Assembly (NCBI RefSeq): GCF_026151205.1
Contig: NC_087075.1
Span: 6,962,858-7,026,857 of the forward strand
Direction: 5' to 3'
DNA from: Bolinopsis microptera
Taxonomy: Eukaryota > Ctenophora > Tentaculata > Lobata > Bolinopsidae
DNA: 64,000 nucleotides
Part shown: piece after piece, positions 40,649 through 53,801 of the stretch
How positions within the stretch are numbered: the first letter of the stretch is position 1
Layout: each line of letters starts with the position of its first letter
Notes under the pieces: model-generated
The model's input: only the letters and a program-made list of their open reading frames with translations
Databases searched by the model: none
What the model was told of the DNA's origin: nothing
Made by a program: the position numbers and the translations under genes

Positions 40649-43600
40649 ATGGTTCGATTAAAAGGAAAGCTTACTGTGACAAAGAAAACATCATCGAGCA
40701 AACTCAAAGGTGGGTCTAGTTCAGAGATATTAGTTACTGTTGGTAGAGTAAGGATGTGATACTCAAAATTCTACAGATCTGCAATTTATCGATTCTTTGG
40801 CCCATTAAGTACATTCAAATATCAGTGTTTTTATTTACCTGTTAGCAATAGTATTCTGACCCGGACATGTGTTCCATCGTATTCGGAACAACAGCTACTG
40901 GGAGAATTTCCAAGGACATATTATTTTGATTTTTTTTCCCGTTAACTCAATGAAACGATAACTATGCCAGTCATTAAGAAAAGTGAACCAGTCATAAACA
41001 AACAGACCAACGATCAATTTAAAAATAATTCAGTTGGATTAAAGTTTCCATCGAAATTTCGACCAGTACCTTCTGCTGATTCAATTACTGATTTTAAAAG
41101 TAAACTGAAAACTCCCCCACACTCCACAGGGGTAGTAGCTGAGGAGCCGTTAGAACGTATATTCACATTGGAGTGGCACTTCTACATTGCTTTGGGTGTT
41201 TTCCTTAGTGTTTATGTTAAGTGCACATCAGCTTCCATTCCTAGTGGGGATGCAGGTATGTACAAAGCTTCTGAATTTACGCCAAATTAGAATCCCCTGC
41301 AGGCCGCATTAATTAAAGACCTGTGCAATGTGCATGTGACCGCAGTTGCAAATTATTGCAGCCACATTATTATATATATGTCTGTTTTGTTGTGATTTTG
41401 TTGTTTTCTGTTTCAGTGTGTATTTTATTCAAATAAACTTTATCTTTGGTTTCAATGTATATTTTTAGATGGGCATGTGGTAAAAAAACTGATTTTCAAG
41501 GAATAGGATGAGTCCCTTTTGTGTGACAACAGGCATTTTAGTCTTGCAAGAAATTGTTTAAAGAGACAGTACGACACCACAAATAGTATGAAATCTCCGT
41601 AATATTTTACATATTTTTAAATCTCTGAAACATTAAAACCCCTAACAGTACCTATCATTCAGGTGACTTTATCATGGCATCCCATCACTTTGGGGTGGCT
41701 CACCCGCCTGGATATCCTCTGTACGTGACATTGGGATATATTTGGATGAAATTATTACCTTTTGGAAGTCCTGCGTTTAAATTAAATCTCCTTACCAGCA
41801 TGATTGGAGGGCTGGCTGCGACAATTGTATACATCACTACTTACAAGTTAGTTCCTAGTGAATATCATACAAAACTGATAAAAGTAAGCTCAAAATCATT
41901 CATTTTCCCGGGAATTTCTGCTGGTATTAAACTGGTTTTAAATTGAAATTATAGATCGATATCGCTTCATAAAAGTATCATGATATATCAGCCAAAATAA
42001 AACTGAATTGTGAACAGAGTGACAATTACATAAACTGCTATTAATAATCGTTCCATCCACCCCCTGTAATTCATAATGAAAATTACCGGGAAATATTCTC
42101 AAGCTTTCAGTATCTGCACAGTTTACTTGCAACAATAGCTCCCCAACAGTAACGTCAGAAACGTCAATAATAAATCCGCAGGATTACCAATTTCATCCCG
42201 AGTGCAGTGTTTGCCAGTACTGTATTCGGTTTTTCTCACCTGGTGTGGTTCCACTCGGTTGGTGCGGAGATATTCTCCCTGAACAATCTGTTTTGTGCTC
42301 TTCTCCTTTATTGGGTGGTCAGGTTCCAACGTGCTGCGGTTACTAATAGAGCCAGGGTACGATACTTTAATTCTACGGGTGGTTGAGGGTGGAGTGGAGG
42401 GGTGGAGGGGGAGGCGGAGGGGCTGTTCAGGGGGAGGGGGAGGGGGATTTGTTCGAAACATTCAGGATTTCGCCACCGAATGATGATAACCCCACTCCAC
42501 GCCACGATAAGAACTGATCTTACTGAAACCAATTGACTTATTTATATTGTCAGGTTGCCATGGAGGCGAGTTTCCTGTCAGGGCTGAGTATGTGTAATCA
42601 GCACACCAGCGTTCTCTTTATTTCTGTTGTAGGATCATGGATGTTCATCTCTCTGTTGAGGGACAAGGTAAGCTCTTTCTTCATTCAGTTTTGGCTCTTT
42701 TTCTATTAGTCTTAACATCTCAGCTTCCGTGAATTTTACAATTCCTAGAGGTAGGCAAACCATATTCATGATATCCCACATCTGTGTACCACCCAGGTCC
42801 AGCCTATTACCAAAAAAGGAGGCATTATATTATGAGACTTCTTCCATCGTTAAGTTGAAATTGCATTCCCGAAAAAATTCAATAATGTGAAATTTTTTAA
42901 ATATTTAACTTTGCTTTCAGTTTTCGTTTTTCTGGATGAAATCGAGTACATAAGTTCAACACTCGAATCTAAGTTCAGAACAACGAAGAATAAGTAATTC
43001 TGCACAGCAAATCTGCCGATATTTTCTTATAATGATCGGTGTGACCATGGTTAAATACTAGTTGCACATATCCAGTTTATCAACAAAAACCTGCATTTTT
43101 TTCAGGCTATAACAGCAAAACAGTTTGCTTGCACAGGAGCAATATTCACCCTAGCACTGCTCCCTTATATACAACTGCCCTTGAGCGCTTACTTTGCTGG
43201 AGCGCCGAACACTTGGGGAGACCACCGTACTTTATCAGGTTATTTATCAGGTTATTTATCAGGTTATTTATCAGGTTATTTATCAGGTTATTTATCAGGT
43301 TATTTATCAGGTTATTTATCAGGTTATTTATCAGGTTATTTATCAGGTTATTTATCAGGTTATTTATCAGGTTATTTATCAGGTTATTTATCAGGTTATT
43401 TATCCGGTTATTTATCAGGTTATTTATCGGGTTATTTATCCGGTACTTTATCAGCTATCAGACAATGCTTTTAAATTTACATATATATATTTATTTATTA
43501 CAAATAGTCGAGCTTTTCGTCTAGAATTAAAACAAATTCTTATATTATACAGGGGGGGGGGGCCAAAAGTCAGTACCCATACGTTGGCCTTAATAGCTCA

Positions 43601-45738
43601 GTCACTGAGTGCCCAATTGACATAATTCTTTCTGGTATGACTTACTACCGCCACTGGTTCGAGGAATTTGTCAAATCGAAAAATATTCGTGTTCATTTTT
43701 TGCAAATGAAGGTTCATTTTCGCATTTATTTGATAGCTTGGATAGTCGGATCGAGCCAAATTTTATTGAATGGTGTTTGGCCATTTAAATTACATTTGTC
43801 CTGAAAAAAATGGGGGTTCTAGCTTCTCAGATGACCGAGATATGAAGCATAACGAGTTTGTTCATTACGTGTGATCAGGTGATTGGGTTGAGGCTAGATC
43901 CGCATTATGGGAATCGTGCAGAGAGCCCAATTACGGTGTCGTAATTGGGTAATCATTGAGTACCCAATCAATTTTGCTAACGAGATAAACAAATTGCTTG
44001 ATAACTTCGTCATTTCAAATCCGTTTCGCACCATATTTCCAGATTATATTCCGGATTAAATGACCTATTGCAATATCTTACAACGAAGTCTCTAACATGT
44101 TCAAAAACACGAGTATAAGCAATTCAATGTTAATTGGGTGTGGCCCCCAAAAATCGAATTTTCAAATTTTGGTGACGGAATCCTCGAACAAGTAGGTACA
44201 GTATGCCATCTGCAAATCAACAACTCTCAAATGTAAAACACGGAGGTGGTATAAGACCCAACGTATGGGTACTGACTTTTGCCCCCCCCCCCCCCCCCCT
44301 GTAGTATTGTGAAGCCTGGGTGTGTACTTACTACACCTGGTTAAAACGCTTCCATCCCATTACATAATACTCAATAAATCTAACATTTGTAGTTTAAAAC
44401 TAATTATGTATGTACCCATCCTTGGAGAACCCGGTGGATGTCCTTGCTATACGGCAGTGTTAAACAAGGAACTGAAACCGTGGGGTTCCGTTCAGGCCCT
44501 TCACACTTTGTTTCTGTCTAGTTATAATGTACCGTCACAATAGTGACTTTAGTATACAATTTGTTTTCATCATTTTTCAATTGGAATGTTTTAGGAATCT
44601 GGAAACACTTTGTACGGGAAGAATACGGCACTTTCAGACTACAGGCACAAGACGGTCTTTCAAGTGACTTTCTCGGGAATCTGAGGTAAACTTCGCTTAA
44701 ATAAATTATTGAACTTATTAAAATCTTGGGTAAGCCATGATGCTTTTTTGTTAATTTCGGCTTCTTAAAAAAATAGTGTATAATACACTAGGGAAATATC
44801 GCAAATAAAATATTTATCGCAAAACTATGCACCATACAACGTGAATTCCAACTTTTGCAAATCTTAATAAATTGTTATTTCGTGCTCCATATTTTCTAAA
44901 ACCCTGAGATGATGTACGCAGAAATTGTATAATTTAACAAATAGTGTGTGTATAAACCACATTTCCTCTCACCCCCAGGATGTACACACGTGACGTCATC
45001 AAGGAGTTGGGTATATTGACGTTGCTATTGTGTGCTGCCTGTCTTACTACTGTTTGGCACTTCTCCCATATCAAAACTGTAAGTTATCTCCATAAAGACC
45101 GGTTAAAATTCACATTCCTATCTCCACTTTTTATATGGGGGAATTTTACTTGCTGTAATATTTTCCGCGAATTATTTCCCCGAAAAGTTGTGGACACTGG
45201 TAACCGATAATTTCCCGCAAGGGTTGTCGCCTGTCGGAGTACGAGTACTGCGAGTCACCTCAGACTGGCTGGCGGGAAGTTTCAAAAAAAATAACAGTTG
45301 TGCACTATATATTACACACTATATTGTATCAGCGCACGTATCACCCTCACACAAAATACACATTGTTTAATCCAGCACTATGCACTCAACAGCAAAGGTA
45401 TTATTGTATTTATATAACGAACCACAGTTCCACAATCCACAATTCCACTGCTGGAACTATGTGGATTTGCAGATAGTAGGGAACTGGGAACAGTGGCGTA
45501 ACGTTGCCTGTTGGCCCCCCCCCCCCCCCCCCCCCGCCGACAAAGCGCCCCCCTGTTGGCGCTCCCTTCCCTTTTGGTGCCCCTCCCTCAAATTGAACAA
45601 ATTAGGTGATTTTTTAGGATACGCCGGTAAAATCTCACAAAAAAAGTGTGTATCTAGAGCAAAACGCGCAGTTTTGCTAGTACTTTAGTTAAGTTTTCGA
45701 AATTGTCCCACAAACGACGATGTGGTGCCCCCCTAAGA

Positions 45739-45774
<36 letters not shown>

Positions 45775-48700
45775 CATAGCGGGGCCCTTCGTTAAGCCAC
45801 TGACTGGGAAGGGCCAAGAGATGTATTATTGGAAATTATACCTTTTTACGATCACTGTATCTGGGTTGATATTTCAGATCGTGTACGTGTACGCTGCTAA
45901 TATTGGAGTCTACATTCTCTTCTTCTGTAACCAGGCAAATGTTGATCTCAGCGCGAAAGAATTTAACAAGGGCGTGGTAAGTTTATATTACTTTCCTATG
46001 ATTATTGAGTTTCTTTATCAAATGGTCTTAGTTGTGTCTAGCTTTGAATATTTAGGAATCATATTTTTAATGCGATTATCTACGTCTCTACAGCATATTT
46101 TCTCTACAGCATATTTTCCATAATAGAATAGTACTAGTAAAATAACTTGATAATAGCCAAATTACAGAATGTATTGTGGGCCGTGCCATAAAAACTGAGA
46201 ATACACCCTCTGATGATGTTTGTATCATTACATTATTGTCTGTGTCATTGCATTATTATTTGATTTGGATTGATTTGATTATTGCGATGGAGAGTGATTT
46301 TAGCGCCCGGCGCGGACGCAGAATTGCGAATTTGTAGAAGCTAATGCGTCAAAATAACGTGGCCTGGATCATTAAATATATAATAATTATATTAATTGCG
46401 CGCATGCCTGCATAGAAAAATTAATTCTGCAAAACATTATTATAACTTTTGACGAAAGTTTTTAATTTCAGTTAGAACGGTTTTGGATGCAAGCCAATAT
46501 CCCGGTCAGCATTCTAGCCGGTTGCGGCATGTGGTGTCTGTACTCTTTTATCGCTGAAAGATGGAAGGTAGAGAAGCTTCACTACTTATTGGGACTTGTT
46601 GCCCTGCTGGTTGGGACTCATCAAATTGTGAGTATTACTGTTTCCAGGATTGATAGTTGATACCACTTATACATGTATATATATTAGGAGACATGGATTG
46701 TCAAGTAAACCTTTTCCTCGAAAACGATTCCTAAACTTAGGCCTGAATCCGATTGTCTCTGCTACAAATTAGCTAGGAATTATGATAAAACTAAGTAACA
46801 ATAAAATATTACTCCCAGAGAAGAAACCTCACTTCATGCGAGTTGAACAACAACTTCATCATGCGAGATTTCGGGAGGAATATGTTAGATGCTGTGCCAA
46901 GAAATGGTGTTCTGCTCGTACAAGGAGATATGCCTTCCATCATTACCTCGTGAGATTCACAAAATTAAGGGGCTTGTGATCATGGAAATTATACTTTCTA
47001 ACAATTGCAATTTAACCCTTTAAGATATTCAGGAGGGGCGAGGATGCGAGGATTTGTGGATGATTTTGCGCCATGGGTGATAACAAAATTTTCGTATTAC
47101 CTTACAAGACATATTTATGGCTGCCTAATTTGCGACGATCGAAATTTTGGCGGTCCGAAAATATGGCGAAATTTTCGGAAAACCGCCACATTTCGTACGT
47201 TATAAATATGTCTTGTAAGGTATTCTGAAATCCACGCTTTGATAGATGTTTATAATTAAATAATTGGCATATTGATTCCATCGACTCTTAACTTCTTAAT
47301 GACTCCAAACCTTCCTCAGCTATCTGCGCTACAGTGAGAACTACAGACCTGATGTAGACGTGGTTGATCAGGAGTTAATTGGATTTAATTGGTATAAATC
47401 AATGATCGGACCTAGATTCAACCACTACATATTCCCTTATGACAGGTTATAACTGTAATATTTTTAGTCGAACAAGATGTTCTGTAGCCAGCAGTTTTGG
47501 AAATCACCACCTAAGAATTCGAAGTATCACTACTAACATACATTCTCAGGGAGGTATATTTTAAAGAAATTCAGATACGAAGAGAAGAAAAAGAACCCTT
47601 CTCTTACAATTTTCTGGACGTTTTTGATGTTCACCGGATGGCTGGGTAAGCAATCATAAAATAGATAATTCGAGTTTTTGTGCTCTCGCCTCTCATACGC
47701 TTGGTGTAGCGCTCGTTGGGATAGTATAGGAATTCTTATTTCTATAAGTTTGAAATGATGTAATTTTCTGTTCACAGATCACCCTCTAAAACCTACAAGG
47801 AAACATTTCCTGTAGATTCCCGGTATATAAGCATCATTTGACAGAGCAACTTGTGGAGTGAGCTATGTGCCCAGCCTTGCGAACTCGGTGGATGTCCTTG
47901 CTGTACGGCAGTGTTAAACAAGGAACTGAAACCGAGGGGTTCCGTTCAGCCTTCAGGCCCTTCACACTTTGTGTCTGTCTTGTTATAATATACTTACTTA
48001 CTTCGTTGAGTTTATCCGTGGAGCCGGGAGGATCATCAGATATCTGACCACTTGGATGGCGAGTAGTCAACCAGTGAGTTTGACCAACTGCAGCTGTAGC
48101 CGGCGACCGGAGGGTTGTCCGGTAGCAAAGCAAAAAAAGTTCGACAAAGTACACTTAAACATGTCAAAGGATGAATCATCCTTTACTGTGTGAGGCACTT
48201 TGTTCCACAGCTTCGGTCCTTGGACTGCAAAAGACCTGTCGTACAGTGATTGGTTGCGTATAAAGGAACCTGACTTAGACAGTGAGGGTATGACAGCTAC
48301 ATCACCGTGTCTTGGGGTTACCGTTACAATAATGACTTTAATATAACGCAATCCAGGCTCAGACCCTTTCGAACTGCATTAAATATACTCCTTTTGCAAA
48401 TATACTCCCAACTTTAGTCCCGCCAAAACAATTATATATGGAAATTGCAAACCGATTCAGTTTTGAAACCATCAAGAAAATTTTGAAATTTTTTGACCGA
48501 TTAGCAACCATATAGACTAATTAAATTACTTGGGAAAGAATTGACTCTTACAATTTTTCGGACGTAGGACCTGCAAAAGAATTGGAGGTTTGTTTAAAAG
48601 TTAGTTCACGAACTTAAATTCATCATTTCGATACCTTTAATTTTACCGACTAACCTGTGTTTCCAGGGTTGCTCTATACGTTTATCCTTTGGAAATGAGA

Positions 48701-50340
48701 GAGGGAGATGAATCATGGACGGAGATATACGAGATTGTCCCAACCAGCATGGTGTTTGAAGGTGAGTTTTGCGATATTCTTTCTATGCAGCTATATTTTA
48801 TTGGATTCTGAAGTTCTCATATTATTATTTGAATCCCAATCACACACTGACGGGATATTTATTTTATTCAACTCAGTGCGGCATAAAGAAGATTCCTACA
48901 GTATTGAAGAGTTTTTAGATATCGCGGATCAGCGATTGAAGTTCGATACCAGTCACATCAACTGCGACAGTTCTCTGTATCCAGGTAATAATGGAGTTTT
49001 AGCGTTGTTTTATCCTTAATCTGGTGACTGGTCAAATGATTATTGTAGAAATTGTTCTAAAACTGGCAAGCAAAAGATGAAACAGGATTAAAACAGGATT
49101 AAACAGGACTTTTGATCAATTTTCTTTCTCTGTTCGATTAAGTGGTGAATCGTTTTTAGGTCAAACTGATTATAAAAGAAATATCTAACTAAAATAGACT
49201 ATAAAAAGTTGTTTAAATAGGACAACAATTAATATTTGATTCTAAAGTTTATTGCTAGTTATTTAATTAATTGGTATCTTTTATATCTTTCAAGGGGTGC
49301 GATAATCGAAACCCACGATATCCCGACTTAAGCTACATTATTTTCAGTCCGTAGTTGGGAACATCTAATAGCTGACAAATGTGGCGCTCAGGCATTCCTT
49401 CCTGCCATATACGCTCAAGTAAAGTTTACAGAAGATGAAACAGCGTATATAAAACCACACAACCGACTCCTCATGATCAAGATCTTTAATGTGAGCTTTT
49501 CATATATTTTTAAAACTGCTATAGGAAGTAATGGAAATGGCGACTTAATAATGTGACGAAGAGACTGCACTCCATGATATCACATATACTCTTCGTATTT
49601 TGTTTTTTAACCCAGATGTTTGGTGGGTTATCAAAAAGAAGTCTTCTTGGTGCTGCTTTTTACTGCGCGTATAAAAAGAATCGTACAAACAGTTTTAAAA
49701 ATTCAATAATTGTATAACATCTATTTCAATTCCATTGTATTTCAGTCCAGTTCCAATGATGTATTGTATTTCAGTTTTACAGACACGCGTGTGATACTAT
49801 GACAGTAATATTAGAGGACGGTACGACTAAAATGCTGTTTAAACCCGATCACAACAATTACTACGGGATAATGGCCTACCTTCTTTATCAAAACTACTTA
49901 AGGTAAATCCTCAGAACTGCTGGCAAAATGGTTTTAGACTGTTCATAAATCGAAATTCCCGAAACACAATTCAGGGGATTACACTCAATGGACATGAATG
50001 AGAAGTGCCCATCAACTACTATACATTTATTTAGATGGCTCTGGGATAGTAAAAAGATGCCATTTTGTGCGATCGCTACAGAATATGTGATTTTTGAAGA
50101 CAACAATGTAATGAGCAGCAGCTGAATTTTCAATATTTCAGCACGGAGGAGTTTGCAGAAGCAGGAAAGTACGCCCGAGTGATGAATTATCAACTGGAGA
50201 CGTACATGAGAAGAAATGATGAAGGTAAAGATGTGAAGGAAGATTACAAAGACATTAAGTCCGTGTTGGCTGGGGCAATGAAACAGTTTCCGGACTTGGA
50301 AACCAATAAGGACTATGACATGGTGAAGCTGGGGATATAA
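40649..50340 (+). CDS. TMEM260: TMEM260-type protein O-mannosyltransferase
   Basis: A multi-pass ER glycosyltransferase of the DUF2723 family; in vertebrates TMEM260 O-mannosylates IPT domains of plexins and related receptors. The exons I can place are 40649-40709, 40971-41255, 41663-41883, about 42182-42314, 42554-42667, 43106-43238, 44595-44685, 44979-45078, 45878-45976, 46472-46627, 46819-46949, 47320-47445, 47550-47645, 48667-48761, 48877-48984, 49348-49490, 49775-49902 and 50142-50340. Family landmarks are SGDAGDF with GVAHPPGYPLYV, AEIFSLNNLF, LSMCNQHT, TWGDHRTLSG, REEYGTF, VLLVQGDMP, RPDVDVVDQE and REGDESW. Phases close at almost all junctions. The junction from 41,883 to about 42,182 does not close, so either a small exon was missed or a frameshift exists. 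The intron after 43,238 starts inside a minisatellite. Introns contain three MITEs and a LINE fragment. AATAAA lies at 50,361. Confidence 0.88.
43232..43447 (+). repeat. 12-bp minisatellite, 17 units plus a variant, over a splice donor
   Basis: The unit TTATCAGGTTAT is repeated 17 times with three C or G variants near the right end. The first unit contains the end of the preceding TMEM260 exon (TTATCA plus G) and its GT donor, so every unit repeats that exon-intron boundary. All three plus-strand frames stay open through it; in the TMEM260 frame it would read Leu-Ser-Gly-Tyr repeats. Confidence 0.95.
43548..44303. mobile_element. 752-bp MITE with G-rich inverted ends and TA duplication
   Basis: The element is 43,550-44,301. 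Both ends read CAGGGGG...GCCAAAAGTCAGTACCCATACGTTGG-like sequence inward (the right end inverted), with G runs of different length. TA flanks both sides, which fits the Tc1/mariner group or another TA-targeting family. There is no coding frame. It sits in a TMEM260 intron. Confidence 0.88.
44425..44515. repeat. LINE 3' fragment in a TMEM260 intron
   Basis: This contains CCCGGTGGATGTCCTTGCTA and GTTAAACAAGGAACTGAAAC, the block shared with 29.2 kb and 47.9 kb. Confidence 0.6.
45150..45320. repeat. Palindromic repeat copy in a TMEM260 intron
   Basis: It matches the copy at 40,360-40,500: TATTTTCCGCGAATTATTTC, ACACTGGTAACC, ATAATTTCCCGCAAGGGTTG, CTGGCTGGCGGGAAGTTTC and the following TATATATTACACACTATA-like tail. 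No coding frame. Confidence 0.75.
45491..45802. mobile_element. 312-bp hAT-type MITE with 8-bp target duplication
   Basis: Ends are CAGTGGCGTAACG and CGTTAAGCCACTG. Target duplication ACTGGGAA lies at 45,483-45,490 and 45,803-45,810. Two long C runs inside differ from the other copies. It lies in a TMEM260 intron, about 75 bp before the next exon. Confidence 0.93.
47098..47222. repeat. 125-bp inverted-repeat element in a TMEM260 intron
   Basis: Perfect 21-bp inverted arms (TACCTTACAAGACATATTTA plus T, and its complement) at 47,098-47,118 and 47,202-47,222 surround a second inverted tract (GAAATTTTGGCGGT and GAAAACCGCCAC-like). TA-like flanks are possible. Non-coding. Confidence 0.85.
47860..48355 (-). 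pseudogene. LINE ORF2 C-terminal and 3' UTR fragment
   Basis: On the minus strand a 94-residue frame contains RSFAVQGPKLWNKVPHTV followed by SSFDMFKCTLSNFF, the typical C-terminal tail of CR1/Rex-like LINE ORF2 proteins. The adjoining sequence to 47,860 carries the GGATGTCC...CAAGGAACTGAAAC block found at two other places. The copy is 5'-truncated and sits in a TMEM260 intron. Confidence 0.75.
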
Positions 50341-50360
50341 TTTATGCGCTTTTCTTTCAT

Positions 50361-50366
50361 AATAAA
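50361..50366 (+). terminator. Polyadenylation signal of TMEM260
   Basis: AATAAA lies 20 bp after the TAA stop. Confidence 0.7.
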
Positions 50367-52227
50367 GCATAAAGAAACGATAAAAATCAACTTTCACTTC
50401 ATGGTTGTTTCTAAATTATATCGAGAGTAAACTATGTCGCCATTTACTGCCCAGAGTCAGACATTTTTTAAATTTCAGTTCCATTTTGCATTTGATTATT
50501 TTCACTTCGTAGTTAGCACTAACTGTAAACTCATAGTTAAAAATATACACGTACACACTGAAAATATACATACATACTCCATACATGCGGTAATTGGTAA
50601 ACTCTAAACTCTTGCAAACAATTTGTACCCTTTTTCTGGGGTTCTTGAGGAGAGCTTGCGTGTTGCGAACTTTTGGCCTCCTACGTGCCTACGTTGTAGA
50701 ATGTAGGCACGAGTATCGTGGCATTTGGTCACTAACAACTAAGTTTTTAAAATGACCATGGATGTCACGACGTGATACAATACAATTGTAGGTTTATAAC
50801 CTACCAGGACGCGCGCCAAGTTGGACGGTAATATATGGAACAGATATTTTACGAGTATCACCTGTTAACAATACAAGCGAACTGCAAGGGCTGTGTAGTG
50901 TGGATTGTGGATAGACAATAGAGCAATCCCCAGGTTGTAGCGCGATAAACTACCGAGCCGCCGATCAAATAATTATTCTTCTCGGTAGATCATTGATTGA
51001 CGATGTCAACCCATCGAGATTGTTGCTTTGCAAAGCAACGATCGACGATCATTGACGATGCGAAGCAAAAATGCTAGTTTGCGCAAAATGCACCAATGGC
51101 CACTTTGTCAAGCTGCAAAGGATTGACATCGTGAATCGAATCCCCAGGTAAAATTTAGCATGCTCGAGATTATAAACGTTGAACGTACAACATGAATTTA
51201 GTCGTGTAATTGCGCTTGCAATAAGCGCGCCCGCAGCTTAACGCGAAAGCACATAGGTTAGGTGAAGTCATTTAATAATTTGATTGACAATGTCAACCCA
51301 TCAAGATCGTTGCTCTAGCTTTGCAATGCAAAGCAACGATCGACGATGCAAAGCAAAAATGCTAGTTTGCGCGGCGCATCGAAGCGGCGAAGACGCGAAG
51401 TCCTCCAAGTAATAATAATAAGCACTAATAGCGCAAAGCGTTAGCTTTTGTGTTTTGTCTTTTACTGATTCACTCGGCCAAAAATTATTACGTGACTTTG
51501 GTTTATACGGTTGCAGTTTTGCAGTCGACAAAACGTGGTTTTATATAATCTGTAATTCCAATCCTAACTATAACCTCGGAGCTAACCAATATTGTAATCC
51601 TAACTCTAACCCGAGCCCTAAATAATTTACTGGGCGCGGCCGCGCTCAAGCTCAGCCTGTCATTCCGCCGAATCTCTATGTTAATGAACATGATAGCCTG
51701 AGGTCCCCAGGTAATAAATAATCGAATTCGTGTTTGACTAGCTTGTCACGTGACCTAAACAATATTTGGTATGCATCCTCATACACTGTTACATGCTAGG
51801 ACAGAAATTAAAATTCACAATTGTTAGAATCGCTCGCGCTATTTTCACGCCGCGCACTCGTGTCGCGCATAAAAATTGAATCGACGATATAAATCGAGCG
51901 CTACACGAATTATTATTCGCTTCTTCGCAGTTTTTCTCAGATTGATTTCAAAAACATTTCGTTTCGATATTAGTATTACAGAATTAATATTTCGTCATTG
52001 GTATTCTGCTGAATATTCTCATCTTGACAGGAATAGCTTTTTATAATGAAGTAGCTAAATAAATGTGTCCGAATAATAGAAGAAGTAAGATATTGAATGA
52101 GTACAAATATATTTTTATTCTTGTGATGATGATATAATAAATGGCCGATTATTGGATTGTTCGGATTGTCTTATTATTATCAAATAAGTCAATCTTACAA
52201 ATGTCAACAATCCTAACATAATTTAGA
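50367..52227. other. Gene-free stretch with GC-rich interspersed repeats
   Basis: No gene is supported. From 50,930 to 51,420 it repeats CGATGTCAACCCATCGAGAT, TTGCTTTGCAAAGCAACGAT and GCAAAAATGCTAGTTTGCGC in two diverged copies (50,985-51,085 and 51,285-51,375), related to pieces at 4.2-4.4 kb and 18.5 kb. The rest is AT-rich with no recognised motif. Confidence 0.5.
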
Positions 52228-52255
52228 ACCGATTGCAGTGGCGTAACGCTGCCCC

Positions 52256-53145
52256 GTAGGGACTACGGGTGGAAGATGAATAATTGATATTCCAACAGCA
52301 TCTTGTTCCCTGCATTGTGCTGATTCCGGGAAGCATTTTGTTTACGCTCTCATCATTCTGTAGGATGAGATATCGTTCATTTAAAATTGGGTAATTATAG
52401 GCCTGTCAAGGATTTCAGCCTAATTAAGAGCTGATCAATTGCAGCTAGTTGTGCCATATAAGGGATAACTGAGGTCACGTGACATTCAGTCCTATCACGT
52501 GACCGCTAATCCTATCACGTGACCTTGATTCGTAAAGCCTCGGGCACGTGATCACATTCGTAACGTGTCGTATGCCGACTAGGAGATTTTGTGACGTCAC
52601 CAGAGCTGAAGCTACTTGATCAGGCCTTATATGGAATAATATCGTGTATCGGGTGTAATTGGACCCAATTAGAGCAGCTGAGCGCTCAATTATAGCAGCA
52701 TCTGGTACCACCTTCTGAAACCCAGCAGACAGCTGGCCCAGAGAATCGAAATTAGAAGGATTTTTTATTGATGGAAATCGAAGCGGAAACCTTGTAACCC
52801 TATGTTTTCGATGACGCCGAACAAGATTAAACAGGTTATAATTGTCCTACTCTCGTGTAAATTGCTCTAAAACGTGATTGAAATTGTAATGATGCTATCA
52901 ATTGTAATACAGTTTTTACATTAAGCTGAGCGGCGTAACGGCTGGCATTCCTGGGCCGCACTCATCCCAGATTGTCATTCCGCCGCAGCTTCAATTTATC
53001 TGGATATTACAGCCTGGGGTCCCCAGGTAACGACTGGAACCGCTATATCTGCCTAATCTCAGCTATTGTAAATAATGAAGCCTGTGATCCGCACATCAGG
53101 TATTGACCACATTGAACGGGCTTGAATCGAACAAGCCGTGTTATT
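52256..53145. repeat. Left arm of the long inverted repeat
   Basis: It matches the right arm with few differences. It contains four CACGTG motifs at 52,476, 52,496, 52,516 and 52,545; the first three are exactly 20 bp apart. A 78-codon frame inside (52,711-52,475, minus) is repeated in the other arm only because the arms are copies. Confidence 0.92.
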
Positions 53146-53801
53146 AATATTAAAGATATTAATACCAAAAATCGTATTACTAGATTACCTTCTTGTCATT
53201 TGTGCGAAGTGCGTACTCTTTATACTGCAGTTTGAAGTGCATTACAGAGTTAATGTTATGTGTATTATACAGTTACAGTTATGTAACTGTTGCACATTTT
53301 TTCATTCTCTTGTTGATTTATAAATATTATGGGACAGTTTTCTCACATACGGTATTTACCAATTTTGTCAGCATAAATACGAAGTTGTTACTTTGAAACG
53401 TCGTTTATCCTAACAGTGTGCACAGTATCATTTGTTGCAGAAATCAGAATAATCAGAAATTATCATCTGTCTATTGTTATGCGACTAATAATGTTCCAGC
53501 CCGTAATAGTTGTAATAGTTTCAATACTATTATATTATAGCCAATGTCATTATTGATAAGGTTAATATGACCGAAAGTTGAGATCACTTGTGTGCCTCAA
53601 TTATTTCTGTGGCTAACTAATGTACATTAATATAAATATATAATATATCATTGTAATAATTCGAAAGGTTATGTCTCTATGTACGCTATAAAAACTGACC
53701 AAAGAATACTGTAACCTTCCTTTCTGTGACCACGGGCATTCTAGTATTATATAATATTTATACATAAATCAACTGAATTATTTAGCAATTATTATTTTCA
53801 G

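Noticed and set aside
42123..42461. Minus-strand Pro-rich 112-codon frame
   Set aside because: It lies opposite a TMEM260 exon and a GGGGGA-rich tract; no motif.
43232..43447. CRISPR-like array or a repeat-protein gene
   Set aside because: Units are 12 bp with no spacers, and open frames in all three phases follow from a unit length divisible by three; context is an intron boundary.
52475..52711. A conserved 78-residue gene present twice (also 56,035-56,271)
   Set aside because: Both copies lie in the two arms of one inverted repeat, so identity reflects arm duplication. There is no family motif.
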